NCBI RefSeq assembly: GCF_017877135.1
Contig: NZ_JAGIPH010000004.1
Coordinates: 372,001 to 436,000 of the forward strand
Reading direction: 5' to 3'
Source: Neorhizobium galegae
Lineage (GTDB): Bacteria; Pseudomonadota; Alphaproteobacteria; Rhizobiales; Rhizobiaceae
DNA length: 64,000 nucleotides
Part shown: piece by piece, positions 45,045-54,159 of the stretch
How the letters are laid out: the number at the start of each line of letters is the position of its first letter
How positions within the stretch are numbered: position 1 is the first letter of the stretch
Notes under the pieces: model-generated
Databases searched by the model: none
Told to the model about the DNA's origin: nothing
Seen by the model: only the letters and a program-made list of their open reading frames with translations
Position numbers and translations under genes: made by a program

Positions 45045-45284
45045 ATGGGACCGCAGACAAGAGAATGCGAAAGCAACATCACCAGAGAAGGGAATCGTCG
45101 TCTTATAGCACTTCCAGATGACTTCTTCCTTTAGGGGCAGAGGATCATTATTCGCCAGGAGAGGGACGGAACGATTACGATCCATCCGGCGGAAGCTGCG
45201 GCAATCGAGGCTATGAGTATTAAGTTCAATCCCTTCGCTGATTGGGATGACGATACTTCGGCAAAGACGACGACACCTGGTTAG
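45045..45284 (+). pseudogene. Remnant of an AbrB/VapB-type antitoxin gene
   Basis: An ATG with GGAGGG upstream starts a frame of 79 codons broken by TAG at codon 30 (45132). Ignoring the stop, the sequence reads GNRRLIALPDDFFL-stop-GQRIIIRQERDGTITIHPAE, the swapped-hairpin SpoVT-AbrB DNA-binding fold of VapB antitoxins, and continues in frame to an acidic tail (NPFADWDDD). No toxin gene follows; gltD starts 39 bp later. The region is best read as a decayed antitoxin between gltB and gltD. Confidence 0.65.
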
Positions 45285-45323
45285 TAACGTGCTGCGCTAG
45301 CGGCGAAGATTGAGGGATGAAAC

Positions 45324-46778
45324 ATGGGCAAGGTTACGGGTTTCATGGAAATCGACCGGCAGGTGGCAAAGTACCAGCCGGCGTCGGACCGCATTCGCCA
45401 TTTTCGCGAGTTCACGATCCCTATGTCGGAACCGGAAGTGCAGAAGCAGGCCGCGCGCTGCATGGACTGTGGCATTCCCTATTGCCACGGCCCGACCGGA
45501 TGTCCGGTTCACAACCAGATCCCGGACTGGAACGATCTTGTTTATAACAACAAGTGGGAGGAGGCGATCCGCAACCTCCATTCCACCAACAATTTCCCGG
45601 AATTCACCGGCCGCGTCTGCCCGGCGCCGTGCGAGGAAGCCTGCACGCTGAACCTGGAAGATGCGCCCGTCGCCATCAAGACGGTCGAGCAGGCGATTGC
45701 CGACAAGGCTTATGAATTGGGCTTCATCGCGCCGCAGCCGGCCACCATCCACACCGGCAAGAAGGTCGCCGTCATCGGTTCCGGTCCTGCAGGGCTTGCC
45801 GCTGCCCAGCAGCTTGGTCGTGCCGGCCATGAAGTGCATGTCTATGAGCGCGAGTCCAAGCCCGGCGGGCTGCTGCGTTACGGCATTCCGGACTTCAAGA
45901 TGGAGAAGAATTTCATCGATCGCCGCGTCGAGCAGATCAAGGGCGAGGGCGTCACCTTCCATTGTGGCGTCAATATCGGTGTCGATCTGCCGATGGAAAA
46001 GCTGCTGGCCGAGCATGATGCGGTGATCTATTGCGGCGGTTCGGAAACGCCGCGTCCGGCCGGCATTCCGGGCGTTGACCTGCACGGTGTCTATGATGCC
46101 ATGCCCTATCTCGTGCAGCAGAACCGCCGCGTCGGTCGCGAAAACATCGACAGCGTCGGCTGGCCGTCGGAACCGATCCTGGCGGGCGCAAAGCATGTCG
46201 TGGTCGTTGGCGGTGGCGATACGGCGTCCGACTGCGTCGGCACGGCCTTCCGCCAGGGCGCCGTGAAGGTGACCCAGCTCGACATCCGCCCCATGCCGCC
46301 GGAAAAGGAAGACAAGCTTGCCGTCTGGCCGTTCTGGGCCACCAAGATGCGCACCTCCTCTTCGCAGGCCGAAGGCGCCAACCGCGAATTCCAGGTCGCA
46401 ACGCTGGAATTCGTCGGCGAGGATGGACAGTTGACGGGCGTGCGCTGCTGCCAGGTGGACGAGCGCCGCAAGCCGATTGCCGGCACCGACTTCATCATCA
46501 AGGCTGACCTTGCCTTCATCGCCATCGGCTTCTCCGGCCCGGCAAAGGACGGCGTGCTGTCCGACATGGAGGGCAAGCTGGCGCTCAACGTCGATCGCCG
46601 CGGCTCGACCAACGTCATTGCCAACGAGCGCGATTACAAGACCTCCGTCGACAAGCTCTGGGCTGCCGGCGACGTGCGCCGCGGCCAGTCGCTGGTCGTC
46701 TGGGCGATCCGCGAAGGACGCCAGGTGGCACGTGCCGTCGACGAGGCGCTGATGGGCGCCTCGGTTCTGCCGGCCTGA
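45324..46778 (+). CDS. gltD: Glutamate synthase (NADPH) small subunit
   Basis: Small GOGAT subunit (484 aa), which takes electrons from NADPH through FAD to the large subunit. The N-terminal cysteines ([19 protein letters not shown] and [14 protein letters not shown]) bind 4Fe-4S clusters. The FAD-binding site is [17 protein letters not shown] near residue 150, and [17 protein letters not shown] near 292 binds NADPH. Whether it shares a transcript with gltB across the 331-bp gap is uncertain. A terminator follows 14 bp after the stop. Confidence 0.97.
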   Translation: MGKVTGFMEIDRQVAKYQPASDRIRHFREFTIPMSEPEVQKQAARCMDCGIPYCHGPTGCPVHNQIPDWNDLVYNNKWEEAIRNLHSTNNFPEFTGRVCPAPCEEACTLNLEDAPVAIKTVEQAIADKAYELGFIAPQPATIHTGKKVAVIGSGPAGLAAAQQLGRAGHEVHVYERESKPGGLLRYGIPDFKMEKNFIDRRVEQIKGEGVTFHCGVNIGVDLPMEKLLAEHDAVIYCGGSETPRPAGIPGVDLHGVYDAMPYLVQQNRRVGRENIDSVGWPSEPILAGAKHVVVVGGGDTASDCVGTAFRQGAVKVTQLDIRPMPPEKEDKLAVWPFWATKMRTSSSQAEGANREFQVATLEFVGEDGQLTGVRCCQVDERRKPIAGTDFIIKADLAFIAIGFSGPAKDGVLSDMEGKLALNVDRRGSTNVIANERDYKTSVDKLWAAGDVRRGQSLVVWAIREGRQVARAVDEALMGASVLPA

Positions 46779-46792
46779 TCCATGTCCTGCCT

Positions 46793-46821
46793 GTCAGCCC
46801 GGTTCGCCGGGCTGACCTTTT
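46793..46821 (+). terminator. Rho-independent terminator of gltD
   Basis: GTCAGCCCGG and CCGGGCTGAC form a perfect 10-bp stem with a TTCG loop, followed by CTTTT. Confidence 0.9.
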
Positions 46822-46869
46822 AGACGTCCTTCTTTTTTTCACACTCGTTTATTGCCGGATACCGGTTTC

Positions 46870-47454
46870 ATGACCTTGAAACTTTACCTCGCCGGGCCGG
46901 AGGTTTTCCTGCCCAATGCCCGCGACATGCTCGATGCCAAGGCCGCCATGGCCCGTGCCTACGGCTTTGAGCCGATCTGCCCGGGCGATGTGACGATCGA
47001 ACCGGCGCCGACCCGCCATGCCTTCGGCCTGAAGATCAGCGGCGTCGACGAGGACATGATGAACCGTGCCGATGGCGTCATCGCCAACCTGACGCCGTTT
47101 CGCGGCATTGCGGCCGATGTCGGCACCGCCTTTGAGCTGGGCTACATGTGCGCGCAGGGCAAGCTCGTGGCCGCCTATACCAACATGACCGCCAACCATT
47201 TTGCCCGGACTCGGGATTTCTACGCCGGCGATATTCGCGAAGGGGCCGATGGGCGCAAGCGCGGTCCCGACGGCATGTCGCTTGAGGATTTCGACATGAT
47301 CGAGAACCTCATGCTGCACGGTGGCATCGAGCGGCGCGGCGGGCATATCGCCATCCATGACGCCGCAGCCGATGCGCTCTACACGGACCTGACGGCTTTC
47401 GAGGAGTGCCTTGCGGTTCTCGCCGCAAGACCGGCTGCCTCCGAACGGGCTTGA
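46870..47454 (+). CDS. Nucleoside 2-deoxyribosyltransferase family protein
   Basis: Protein (194 aa) of the nucleoside deoxyribosyltransferase fold, which moves deoxyribose between bases or hydrolyses nucleotides. The N-terminal KLYLAGPEVFLPNARDM and the catalytic Glu in TAFELGYMCAQGK are present. The ATG at 46870 (MTLKLYLAGP) is preferred to a TTG six codons earlier because of the family start. It follows the gltD terminator and is convergent with the DUF459 gene, 3 bp apart. Confidence 0.85.
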   Translation: MTLKLYLAGPEVFLPNARDMLDAKAAMARAYGFEPICPGDVTIEPAPTRHAFGLKISGVDEDMMNRADGVIANLTPFRGIAADVGTAFELGYMCAQGKLVAAYTNMTANHFARTRDFYAGDIREGADGRKRGPDGMSLEDFDMIENLMLHGGIERRGGHIAIHDAAADALYTDLTAFEECLAVLAARPAASERA

Positions 47455-47457
47455 GGT

Positions 47458-48663
47458 TTACCGGGTCGCGCCGGTCACATCCATGCGATAGTAGTCGACG
47501 CGGCCAATGGGGGCTTCCTTCAGTTCCCCTTTGGTCACCAGCAGGTCGCGCGGCGAATCCGCTGCAGCGGGCAGGGGGCGGGACGCCCCCATCAGCGTTT
47601 CACCGCCATCGAGACTGGGGTCTGACAGGCTGATCGGCTGCGTCTTCACCGGCGTCTCGGCCTGCGGCGGCAGGCTGGAGAGCAGCGGCAGGTCGCCGGC
47701 ATCGAGCCGGATGAGGTCGGTCACCGACAGGTCGCCGAGATGGCGGCGCGCCAGTTTTTCCACATAGAAGGCAAGCTTGCGCTTGCCGGCATCGGTAAAG
47801 CCGATACCGTCCTGGGCGCGCAGCCGCACCGGCTGGCCGTTGATGTCCGAGCCGCTGACGATGAACTGGCCCCCTTCGCTGACAAAGCCATCCCAGATAT
47901 CGACGAACTCGCCGCCGGCCGCTTCCACCTGTTTCTGGTAGATGCTGTTCAGGGTGACGGCATCGGCCGTGAGCGAGGGCGATTCAAAGGGCGGCAGGCC
48001 GACCCAGAGGACGGGCAGTTTCTGGGCGGTCGCGAGCGTGACAAGCTTCGTCACCCGGGCCTCGTATTCCCCAAACCAGCGGTCGGTGCGAAACCGTTCG
48101 CGCCCGCCCGCCATCTGCATGGTCTGGCGGTCATTGGCGCCGATCATCACCACGACCAGCTTCGGCTTTTCCGCGGCAATCAGCCTTTCCAGTTCCTTTG
48201 GCCAATCCAGGTGGTCCTCGCGCACCAGGCCGGAGGAGCCGGAGCCCTGCTCGAGGATTGAAACAGAAGGATCGTCCGCGAAGGCGGCGGTGAGCCCCTT
48301 GCCAAGGCCCATCGCGGTAAAATCGCCGATGACGAGGATCTTGCGGGCGTTTTCCATCTTTTGCACGGCCGGCGGCGCGGTCACGGCCGTGGCATCGGCG
48401 GCCCCTGCCATCGGCACCGGCGCTCGTTCGGGCCGGGGAGCGGTGACGCGTGCCGGCTGGCGGCGACGTTGCGGCTGGGTGTTGAGGTTGATGATGGAGC
48501 GCTCCTGCACCTGGCGCCGGTTGCCGAAGAAGAGATCCATCAGCGTGCGCCGCTCCTGCGCTGCCGCATCGGGCAGGCCAAGCGGCAGGGCGAGCGGAAA
48601 GGCCAGCGCGCTCAATAAAAGCACGCGCCCCCATCGCTGTCGGCTCGCCCCGTTTCTGATCAT
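47458..48663 (-). CDS. DUF459 SGNH-fold protein, catalytic residues altered
   Basis: Exported protein (401 aa): a signal peptide (LLLSALAFPLALPLGLPDAAAQ), an Arg/Pro-rich stretch and a DUF459 domain of the SGNH hydrolase fold from about residue 110. Block III is intact (VVVMIGANDRQT), but block I reads VIGDFTAMGLGKGL, with Phe where the nucleophile Ser of GDS is expected, and block V reads DGIGFTDAGKRKL, with Gly where the His usually stands. It may be a non-catalytic binding protein. The ATG at 48663 has AGGA upstream. It lies next to a lytic transglycosylase gene, suggesting an envelope role. Confidence 0.82.
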   Translation of the reverse strand: MIRNGASRQRWGRVLLLSALAFPLALPLGLPDAAAQERRTLMDLFFGNRRQVQERSIINLNTQPQRRRQPARVTAPRPERAPVPMAGAADATAVTAPPAVQKMENARKILVIGDFTAMGLGKGLTAAFADDPSVSILEQGSGSSGLVREDHLDWPKELERLIAAEKPKLVVVMIGANDRQTMQMAGGRERFRTDRWFGEYEARVTKLVTLATAQKLPVLWVGLPPFESPSLTADAVTLNSIYQKQVEAAGGEFVDIWDGFVSEGGQFIVSGSDINGQPVRLRAQDGIGFTDAGKRKLAFYVEKLARRHLGDLSVTDLIRLDAGDLPLLSSLPPQAETPVKTQPISLSDPSLDGGETLMGASRPLPAAADSPRDLLVTKGELKEAPIGRVDYYRMDVTGATR

Positions 48664-48709
48664 TCCATCCTGTCTTTCGTTCAGAGGCCGGTGCTTGACC
48701 TCCAACAGC

Positions 48710-49933
48710 TTACTTGCGGATCCGCCTCAGAAGGGCCTGCGACGGCTCTCCATCGGCTTCCATGCCGAGCCGCGCCTGCAGGGCGCTGATCGCTGCTTTC
48801 GAGCCGGAGCCGAAATTGCCGTCGATCTCACCATTGTAATAGCCAAGCTCTTTCAGGCGGCTCTGCAGTTCGAACTTCTCCTTCATGTCAAGCGCGCCTT
48901 GCGGGCGTGGCCAGGGCTGTGAGATACCGCCATAGCCGGCAATTTCGTCAGCCAGAAGGCCGACCGCCAGCGCATAGCTGTCGGCTGCATTATAGCGCTT
49001 GATGACAAAGAAGTTCTTCACCATCAGGAAGGCCGGACCATTGGCGCCCGCCATCAGTTTCAGCTCCGCGCGGTCGCTCTGGCGCGGGAAACCCTTGCCG
49101 TTCGGGCGCGTGAATCCCAGCGCTTCCCATTGCGCCAGCGTCTTGGTCTGGCCCTCATACCGCGCAGCGCCGCGCGGTAGAACCGCCTCGTAACCCCAGG
49201 TCTTGCCCGCCTGCCAGCCATTCTTGGCCAAGAGATTGGCCGAGCTTGCCAGCGCATCGGGAACCGAGTTCCAGATGTCGCGGCGTCCGTCGCCATCGGC
49301 ATCGACTGCATAGAGCAGGTAACTTGTCGGGATGAACTGCGTATGGCCCATGGCCCCTGCCCAGGAGCCGGTGAGGTGGCGTGGCGTCACATCGCCCGAT
49401 TGCAGGATCTTGAGCGCCGCGATCAGCTGTGTGCGGGCAAATTTCGAGCGCTTGGCGTCGGCCCAGCCAAGCGTTGCGAGCGCCTGCGGCACATGGTGCA
49501 GACGATCCGGCTTTTCCAGAACAGAACCATAGTTGGATTCCATCGACCAGATCGCCAGCAGAATATGCTTGTCCACGCCGAAGTGATTTTCGAGGCCGGC
49601 AAGAAGGCGTCCGTGCTTGGCCAGCATTTCGCGGCCGATGCGCACGGTAAACGGGTTGACGCGCGAATCCAGATACTGCCAGATTTCCGATTTGAACTCC
49701 GGCTGGTAGCCCGCTTTCTGCAAAACGTCTTCGTCGGGGCCTGTTATGCCGGCGAAAGCCTTGTTATAGGTCGCGCGGGTGATGCCGCTTGCCGCGGCCG
49801 TCTGGTAGAAATTGGCAACCCAGGACTTGAAACCCTGGTCTGCTCTGGCATCTATTGCGGTGCCCGAAAGCGTGATGGCTGCAGTCACGCACAGGGCAAA
49901 GCCTGCGAAACGATGTTTGGAGAAGATTTTCAT
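48710..49933 (-). CDS. Lytic murein transglycosylase (MltB family)
   Basis: Periplasmic enzyme (407 aa) cleaving peptidoglycan glycan strands to 1,6-anhydro products. A signal peptide (FAGFALCVTAAITLSGTAIDARA) precedes an SLT_2 domain with the catalytic Glu in LLAIWSMESNYGSV and the GAMGHTQFIPTSYL segment. A C-terminal peptidoglycan-binding domain (LQSRLKELGYYNGEIDGNFG) follows. It has no lipobox, so it is soluble. The ATG at 49933 follows AAGGA at 12 nt. It is divergent from galU. Confidence 0.9.
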   Translation of the reverse strand: MKIFSKHRFAGFALCVTAAITLSGTAIDARADQGFKSWVANFYQTAAASGITRATYNKAFAGITGPDEDVLQKAGYQPEFKSEIWQYLDSRVNPFTVRIGREMLAKHGRLLAGLENHFGVDKHILLAIWSMESNYGSVLEKPDRLHHVPQALATLGWADAKRSKFARTQLIAALKILQSGDVTPRHLTGSWAGAMGHTQFIPTSYLLYAVDADGDGRRDIWNSVPDALASSANLLAKNGWQAGKTWGYEAVLPRGAARYEGQTKTLAQWEALGFTRPNGKGFPRQSDRAELKLMAGANGPAFLMVKNFFVIKRYNAADSYALAVGLLADEIAGYGGISQPWPRPQGALDMKEKFELQSRLKELGYYNGEIDGNFGSGSKAAISALQARLGMEADGEPSQALLRRIRK

Positions 49934-50139
49934 CGGCAGTCGTGTTCCTTCTGTCCGGCCTGAAAATTGCCAGGATCGGGAACCACGCCCTGGCATTGAC
50001 CGAAGGGTAGACGGACAATGTCAATAAATTCTTTACCATGCGAACACGGATCTGTCATTGTTTGTGAATATGTGATGATTATCCGCTACCAGAAATTTTG
50101 CGTCGCACCAAAATGATTGAAGTGCTTTAGGAGGCATGA

Positions 50140-51024
50140 TTGGCAAACCAGAAAATTCGAAAAGCCGTATTCCCCGTCGCAGGACTTGGAACCCGCTTTC
50201 TTCCCGCCACCAAGGCTGTTCCAAAGGAAATGCTGACGGTCGTCGACAAGCCGGTGATCCAGTATGTCGTCGATGAAGCGGCAGAAGCCGGCATCGAGCA
50301 TTTCGTTTTCGTCACCGGCCGCGGCAAGGGCGTGATCGAAGACTATTTCGACATCCAGTTCGAACTCGAGCAGATGCTGCGCGAGCGTAACAAGAACGCC
50401 GAGCTGACGCTTCTGGCGGATCTTCTGCCGACCGCCGGCACCGCAAGCTTCACCCGCCAGCAGGTTCCGCTCGGTCTCGGTCACGCCGTCTGGTGCGCCC
50501 GTGACATCGTCGGCGACGAGCCGTTCGCGGTTCTCCTGCCCGACATGATCATGTCGTCGGAGAAGAGCTGCCTGAAGGGCATGGTCGAGCTTTACGACAA
50601 GACCGGTGGCAACGTTCTGGCCGTCGAAGAATGCGCTCCCGACCAGACGCACAAGTACGGCATCGTCGGCGTTGGCGACAAGGTTGGCGACGAAGGCTTC
50701 AAGATCACCGAGATGGTCGAAAAGCCGGCCAAGGGCACGGCCCCGTCCAACTTCTTCATCAACGGTCGCTACATCCTGCAGCCTGAAATCTTCAAGATCC
50801 TGGAAACCCAGGAGCGCGGCGCCGGCAATGAGATCCAGCTCACCGACGGCATGCTGGCGCTTGCCAAGGCACAGGAATTCGCCGGCTATCACTTCAAGGG
50901 CGAAACCTATGACTGCGGCGCCAAGGATGGCTTCATCCTGGCAAACCTTGCCTTCGCACTGAAGCGCGGCGACATCCGCCCGCTGATCGAAGGCCCGCTG
51001 AAGGCGATGACCTCGAAGATCTGA
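50140..51024 (+). CDS. galU: UTP-glucose-1-phosphate uridylyltransferase
   Basis: Enzyme (294 aa) making UDP-glucose for polysaccharides and cell-surface glycans. The nucleotidyltransferase signature [24 protein letters not shown] is complete. The start is TTG at 50140 (TTG GCA AAC), with AGGAGG five nt upstream; the ATG at 50136 is out of frame and only one nt after the site. It uses the same glucose 1-phosphate pool as glgC and pgm. A terminator follows 21 bp after the stop. Confidence 0.95.
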   Translation: MANQKIRKAVFPVAGLGTRFLPATKAVPKEMLTVVDKPVIQYVVDEAAEAGIEHFVFVTGRGKGVIEDYFDIQFELEQMLRERNKNAELTLLADLLPTAGTASFTRQQVPLGLGHAVWCARDIVGDEPFAVLLPDMIMSSEKSCLKGMVELYDKTGGNVLAVEECAPDQTHKYGIVGVGDKVGDEGFKITEMVEKPAKGTAPSNFFINGRYILQPEIFKILETQERGAGNEIQLTDGMLALAKAQEFAGYHFKGETYDCGAKDGFILANLAFALKRGDIRPLIEGPLKAMTSKI

Positions 51025-51045
51025 GTTTTACGCTTTGAACGAAAA

Positions 51046-51079
51046 GGCCCTGCGGAACATCATCCGCAGGGCCTTTTTT
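51046..51079 (+). terminator. Rho-independent terminator of galU
   Basis: GGCCCTGCGGA and TCCGCAGGGCC form a perfect 11-bp stem with a 6-nt loop and six T residues. TTTT on the other strand lets it serve the convergent beta-barrel gene too. Confidence 0.92.
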
Positions 51080-51087
51080 ATGCGCGG

Positions 51088-52515
51088 TCAGCGCTTGAGG
51101 CTGAGGCCAATACCGGCGCGCCAGAGATTGCTGTCGGCGCCGCCGGCATTGGCGGTGTGTTCATAGCCGATATTGGCCGTCACGTCGAAATAGCGGTTGA
51201 CGCTCCAGATGAGGCCGGCGCCCGCCTGCCAGTCGGTTTCATCCGCTGCCGTGGGAAAATCGCGCCGCGTGGCAGACGCCGTGAGGCGCCCGGTAAGATC
51301 GTTGAGGATCTGGTGTGTGAGGCCGGCCGACAGCTGGTATTCGCTCCAGCCACTGGCGCCGGCCGTCGTAGCGTCCTGAAGCGTGGTGCGAAGCCCCAGA
51401 TCGACATCCGTGCCCCGGTGCGGCGACCAGAAGACGGTGCCATCCAGCGTAACGGCATTGAGGGCGGCAAGGCGGGCATCTTCGTAATTCACCGTCGCAT
51501 AGCCGATGCCGAATTCGCCGCGCAGCTTTTCACCGAAATCGAACTGAAGCCCGCCGCGACCGCCATAGCTTATCGACGACCGCTCGTAGCCCGACGCATC
51601 GCGGGTGGCATCATAGACGGCGCGACCAAGCCGTGCGTCGATGAAGGGAATGAGCGCGGGCGAGAGTTCATAGCCGAGCCGCAGGCGACCTTCCACGGCG
51701 GTCCGGTCGCGGTCGCTGAGAGACAGGCTGCTGCCGTCGGAGAGGCGGGCCGTGCCATAGGTGGTGCGTGCCGCATCGATGGCGGCGGTGCCGCGCAGCA
51801 CGCCGAAATCCCGCTCCAGCGATGCGCCTGCCGAATACCGGTTGACCCCGGCCTGGGTGGTAGCCCCGCTCACGGCATTCGGATCGCCGGTATCCTCACG
51901 CTCGAAGGCATAGCCACCGGTGATGTGGCCAGTGGTGTTGCCGGAGAGGTCGAGGCGCAGATCAGCATCGAGTCGGCCTTCCGGATCCGTGCTACCGCGC
52001 CCGCCGACATTGCGCTCATAGGTGCCTTCTCCGGTGACCGTCAGCTGGTGGCGGGCCCAGTCGGAGGTGAGCGTGCCATTGGCTGTTGTGGCGAGATAGC
52101 TGCGGGTGGATTTTATGCCGCCGCTCGTCGTCGTTTCGCTGTTGAGGCTCTGGTTGATCGTCGGGCGAAGCGTGAACGTGCCGAGCCGGATGCCGGTGCC
52201 GTCGTCGCGGCGGTCTATGCCTTCACCGGCGTCGATGCCGGTCTCCATCGGGTTCTGCGCGCCATCGATCAGCTGGCTGAGGTCATCCGCCTGGTCCTCT
52301 TCCGGCGACGCCTCCTGCAGCATGCCGCCGCGCAGGGGCACAGCACCAACGGGCACGGTGGAGGAATTTGCCGCCCCCTGCGGATCGGTACCGGACATCT
52401 CCGGCGACTGCGCAGAGGAGGCCGTGGCTTGCGCCAGCACCGCGGTTGCCAACAGCAGCGTCGCCGGCATCCTGTGCCGGGAAACCAGTCCGGCGAGGAG
52501 GAAAGTGGAGATCAT
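51088..52515 (-). CDS. Outer-membrane beta-barrel protein (BBP2-like)
   Basis: Exported protein of about 475 aa. A signal peptide (MPATLLLATAVLAQATASSA within residues 16-36) precedes an acidic linker, then about 350 residues of alternating amphipathic strands (GTFTLRPTINQSLNSETT, then many aromatic-ended strands) ending in GIGLSLKR, typical of outer-membrane barrels. It resembles putative beta-barrel porin 2 family members. The start is uncertain: ATG at 52515, 52542 or 52470. It is divergent from kdsD and convergent with galU. Confidence 0.78.
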   Translation of the reverse strand: MISTFLLAGLVSRHRMPATLLLATAVLAQATASSAQSPEMSGTDPQGAANSSTVPVGAVPLRGGMLQEASPEEDQADDLSQLIDGAQNPMETGIDAGEGIDRRDDGTGIRLGTFTLRPTINQSLNSETTTSGGIKSTRSYLATTANGTLTSDWARHQLTVTGEGTYERNVGGRGSTDPEGRLDADLRLDLSGNTTGHITGGYAFEREDTGDPNAVSGATTQAGVNRYSAGASLERDFGVLRGTAAIDAARTTYGTARLSDGSSLSLSDRDRTAVEGRLRLGYELSPALIPFIDARLGRAVYDATRDASGYERSSISYGGRGGLQFDFGEKLRGEFGIGYATVNYEDARLAALNAVTLDGTVFWSPHRGTDVDLGLRTTLQDATTAGASGWSEYQLSAGLTHQILNDLTGRLTASATRRDFPTAADETDWQAGAGLIWSVNRYFDVTANIGYEHTANAGGADSNLWRAGIGLSLKR

Positions 52516-52678
52516 TGCGTGGCCTGACAGGAAAACGGGCATGAAAACAGTGTTAGCCAATGCTAAAGCAACGTGGTTAATGTTTCCTTGTTGGATGAGT
52601 GCAGCTTGTCGCAGTGGTGGGCGCAGACCGTACGATCTGCGGCCTATGTCCACATGGACTTCGCCGGGAAACGGCGCT

Positions 52679-53686
52679 ATGGCATCGCCCATGAACACGA
52701 ACGCCCTGCAGACAGAAGAGTTTGACGCGGTTGCTTCGGCGCTGCGCACGATCGCAACAGAGAAGCGCGGCCTTGAAGCGCTGGAAACGGCGCTGGCCGA
52801 CGGTCTGGGCGAGCCCATGCGCCAGGCCATCCGCCTGGTGTCCGCCATTACCGGCCGTGTCATCGTGACGGGGGTTGGAAAAAGCGGCCATATCGGCGCA
52901 AAAATTGCCGCAACGCTTGCGTCCACCGGCACGCCGGCCTCGTTCGTCCATGCCGCCGAAGCCAATCACGGTGATCTCGGCATGATCGCCGGCAATGATC
53001 TCGTGCTGGCAATCTCCAAGGGTGGCGAAAGCGCAGAGCTCAAAAGCATCATCGCCTATACACGCCGGTTCTCCATTCCGCTCGTCTCGCTCACCTGTGC
53101 GCCCACATCGTCGCTCGCGCGTGAAAGCGATGTGGTGCTGCTGTTGCCCGCCGAGCAGGAAGCCTGTCCGCATGGGCTGGCACCCACCACGTCGACGCTG
53201 ATGCAGCTTGCGCTTGGCGATGCACTGGCGGTGGCGCTTCTGGAGGCACGCGGCTTCACGCCGAGCGATTTCCACGTCTTCCATCCCGGCGGCAAACTCG
53301 GCGCGAGCCTCACCCATGTGCGCGATATCATGCACACCGGCGATCGCCTGCCGCTGGTGGCGCGCGGCACGCCGATGGTGGAGGCGGTGCGCACGCTGTC
53401 ACACAAGCATTTCGGCTGCGTCATCGTGCTGGAGGAAGACGGTCGGCTGGCGGGCATCGTCACCGAAGGCGATATGGCGCGCAATCTCAGCCGCAATCTC
53501 GGCGAACTCTGCGTCGATGACGTGATGACGACAACGCCGAAGACGATTGCGCCGAATACGCTCGCCACGGCAGCGCTGGGCCTCATCAACAAGCACAATA
53601 TCGGCGCGCTGATCGTGGCTGACGAGAACCGTTATCCGGTCGGCCTCGTGCATTTCCACGATCTTTTGCGCATCGGCGTCGTCTGA
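52679..53686 (+). CDS. kdsD: Arabinose-5-phosphate isomerase
   Basis: Enzyme (335 aa) converting ribulose 5-phosphate to arabinose 5-phosphate for Kdo, the inner-core sugar of lipopolysaccharide. An SIS sugar-isomerase domain (VIVTGVGKSGHIGAKIAATL, then ISKGGESAEL) is followed by two CBS domains (from VRDIMHTGDRLPLV onward). The ATG at 52679 has GGGA upstream; ATG at 52691 and 52646 are alternatives. It is divergent from the beta-barrel protein gene. Confidence 0.92.
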   Translation: MASPMNTNALQTEEFDAVASALRTIATEKRGLEALETALADGLGEPMRQAIRLVSAITGRVIVTGVGKSGHIGAKIAATLASTGTPASFVHAAEANHGDLGMIAGNDLVLAISKGGESAELKSIIAYTRRFSIPLVSLTCAPTSSLARESDVVLLLPAEQEACPHGLAPTTSTLMQLALGDALAVALLEARGFTPSDFHVFHPGGKLGASLTHVRDIMHTGDRLPLVARGTPMVEAVRTLSHKHFGCVIVLEEDGRLAGIVTEGDMARNLSRNLGELCVDDVMTTTPKTIAPNTLATAALGLINKHNIGALIVADENRYPVGLVHFHDLLRIGVV

Positions 53687-53693
53687 CAGAAAC

Positions 53694-54155
53694 TCAGGCG
53701 ACCGGTTCGACGATCAGCTCGCTGCCGGTCCAGTCGGCCACGCGCACGCGCATGCCGGCGGGAAGGTCAGGCCCGGTCACCGACCACCAGGTATCATCCA
53801 GCCGGATGCGGCCGCGGCCCTCGCGGATCGGCTCGACCAGCGTCGCCGTCCGCCCGACAAGGCTGTCGCCGCGCCGGTTGAGCAGTGGCTGGTCGCTTTC
53901 CCCGTGCCGGCGGGCAAAATAGCTGCGCCCGACAAAGGTGATTGCCAGCGACAGCACGGCAAACAGCACCAGTTGCAGCTGCCAGCTCCACCAGACCTCT
54001 CCCCAGAGCGCCAGCGAGGCAGCGCCGACAACCATGGCGGCGAGCCCGATCCAGATCAGGAAAACGCCGGGCGCTGCCATTTCGGCCGCCAGCAGCGCCA
54101 TGCCGAGGATCCACCAGCTCCAGGGACCAAGCCAGGCGACGAGGTTGATCAGCAT
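53694..54155 (-). CDS. NfeD family membrane protein
   Basis: Short NfeD protein (153 aa): two or three hydrophobic segments in residues 1-80 (WSWWILGMALLAAEMAAPGV, then a second pair) and a C-terminal OB-fold domain (GDSLVGRTATLVEPIREG, RIRLDDTWWSV). It is 4 bp downstream of a stomatin-like gene on the same strand; such pairs are co-transcribed in many bacteria and organise membrane microdomains. Confidence 0.88.
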   Translation of the reverse strand: MLINLVAWLGPWSWWILGMALLAAEMAAPGVFLIWIGLAAMVVGAASLALWGEVWWSWQLQLVLFAVLSLAITFVGRSYFARRHGESDQPLLNRRGDSLVGRTATLVEPIREGRGRIRLDDTWWSVTGPDLPAGMRVRVADWTGSELIVEPVA

Positions 54156-54159
54156 GACC

